From: Fretibacterium sp.
GTDB taxonomy: Bacteria > Synergistota > Synergistia > Synergistales > Aminobacteriaceae
Assembly: GCA_012520235.1 (NCBI GenBank)
Contig: JAAYOR010000014.1
Coordinates: 1-39,320, forward strand
Length of the DNA stretch: 39,320 bases
Reading direction: 5' to 3'
How positions within the stretch are numbered: position 1 is the stretch's first letter; every line of letters starts with the position of its first letter. Positions 38,770-39,320 of this stretch are shown here, piece by piece. The translations under genes were made by a program, and so were the position numbers. The notes under the pieces were generated by a model, which did not search any database, was not told the DNA's origin, and worked only from the letters and a program-made list of their open reading frames with translations.

Positions 38770-39135
38770 TTAAAACTTAAGACCAGCCTCGCGAGCCGCG
38801 TCGGCCAAGACCTTGACCTTCCCTTGGTACATATGACCGCCACGGTCGAAGACTACAGTCTCGATCCCCTTGGCCTTGGCGCGCTCTGCAGCCAGTTTGC
38901 CGATGACCTTTGCTGCCTGGACATTGCAACAGCTCTTAAGGCCTTCCTGAACGGGCTTCTCCAGAGTCGAGACCGACGCCAGAGTGTGGCCCAGATCGTC
39001 ATCAATTATCTGAACGTAGATGTGTTTTGCGCTATGGAAGACAGCCATTCTTGGCTTCAGGGCCGTTCCGCTCAGAGTGCGCCGCAGCCTTTTATGGCGT
39101 ATGACGCGCATGTCGCTTCTGCTTTTTTTCCTCAT
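38770..39135 (-). CDS. rplR: 50S ribosomal protein L18 (uL18)
   Basis: L18 binds 5S rRNA. The 121-aa protein reads [40 protein letters not shown] and ends [20 protein letters not shown], all family features. I chose ATG 39135 ([10 protein letters not shown]) because GGTGGAG lies 5 nt before it; a TTG at 39150 in the same frame would include that Shine-Dalgarno in the protein. Confidence 0.97.
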   Translation of the reverse strand: MRKKSRSDMRVIRHKRLRRTLSGTALKPRMAVFHSAKHIYVQIIDDDLGHTLASVSTLEKPVQEGLKSCCNVQAAKVIGKLAAERAKAKGIETVVFDRGGHMYQGKVKVLADAAREAGLKF

Positions 39136-39150
39136 TTTGCTCCACCCCAA

Positions 39151-39320
39151 CTACTTAGCGCCGGTCTTGCCGGCCTTGCGAACAATCTGCTCGTTCTGGA
39201 AACGAATGCCCTTACCATGATACGGCTCCGGCGGACGATAGGCGCGGAGAAGCGCACAGGTCTGCCCCACCTGTTCTTTGTCAATCCCTTTGACGGTGAA
39301 CTTGACGGGGGTCTCCAGAA
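39151..39320 (-). CDS. rplF: 50S ribosomal protein L6 (uL6), C-terminal part
   Basis: Only the last 55 residues are in the window; the gene runs off the right edge. The fragment contains [20 protein letters not shown] and [20 protein letters not shown], ending KAGKTGAK and TAG. PEPYKGKGI is the well-known L6 signature (His replaces Lys here). It lies 15 bp before rplR in the standard spc order. Confidence 0.96.
   Translation of the reverse strand, partial: LETPVKFTVKGIDKEQVGQTCALLRAYRPPEPYHGKGIRFQNEQIVRKAGKTGAK

Overview
This 39.3 kb window looks like chromosome of a diderm, flagellated, anaerobe-type bacterium, most probably Synergistota. The reasons are a combination of characters: a Gram-positive-style gene order (rplQ-ecfA-ecfT-truA, an mbl-type mreB followed by two rod genes, and a KOW protein between map and infA) together with true outer-membrane flagellar rings (FlgI, FlgH, FlgA), SLH-like domains on an exported protein, and formate-tetrahydrofolate ligase. 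The phylum is an inference; no 16S gene is present. Base and codon use look even throughout. I see no prophage, transposase, CRISPR array, tRNA or rRNA.

Left part (1-10.9 kb): pnp and dut lie on the minus strand as a tight pair with a clear promoter and terminator. On the plus strand follow a small secreted protein and a large exported FAD oxidoreductase with C-terminal SLH-like repeats. A minus-strand SNF2-family helicase converges on it through a bidirectional terminator. Divergent from the helicase run a SMUG1 uracil-DNA glycosylase and a ferredoxin-nitroreductase fusion.

Middle part (11-22.2 kb): fhs, an acidic TPR-like protein and a secreted Pro/Ser-repeat protein lie on the minus strand. 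On the plus strand are an uncharacterised coiled-coil protein with strong expression signals, a LarA-family racemase, two small membrane proteins, an AddB-like iron-sulfur nuclease and a malic enzyme. A YkgJ cysteine-cluster protein then converges on malic enzyme through a long perfect terminator hairpin.

Right part (22.2-39.3 kb): everything is on the minus strand and reads right to left: rplF (partial), rplR, rpsE, rpmD, rplO, secY, adk, map, KOW protein, infA, rpmJ, rpsM, rpsK, rpoA, rplQ, fused ecfA, ecfT, truA, mreB, flgF, flgG, flgA, flgH, flgI, flgJ, ykgJ. Translation, secretion, vitamin/metal uptake, cell shape and the flagellar rod and rings are thus laid head to tail with very short gaps. 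rpmJ (41 codons) is too short for a usual ORF cut-off but is intact.

No frankly new multi-gene system stands out. The most unusual items are the exported flavoprotein with SLH-like repeats, a strong intrinsic terminator lying inside the ykgJ reading frame, a FlgH without a lipobox, an AddB-like nuclease with no AddA beside it, and a perfect 26-bp palindrome at the left edge.
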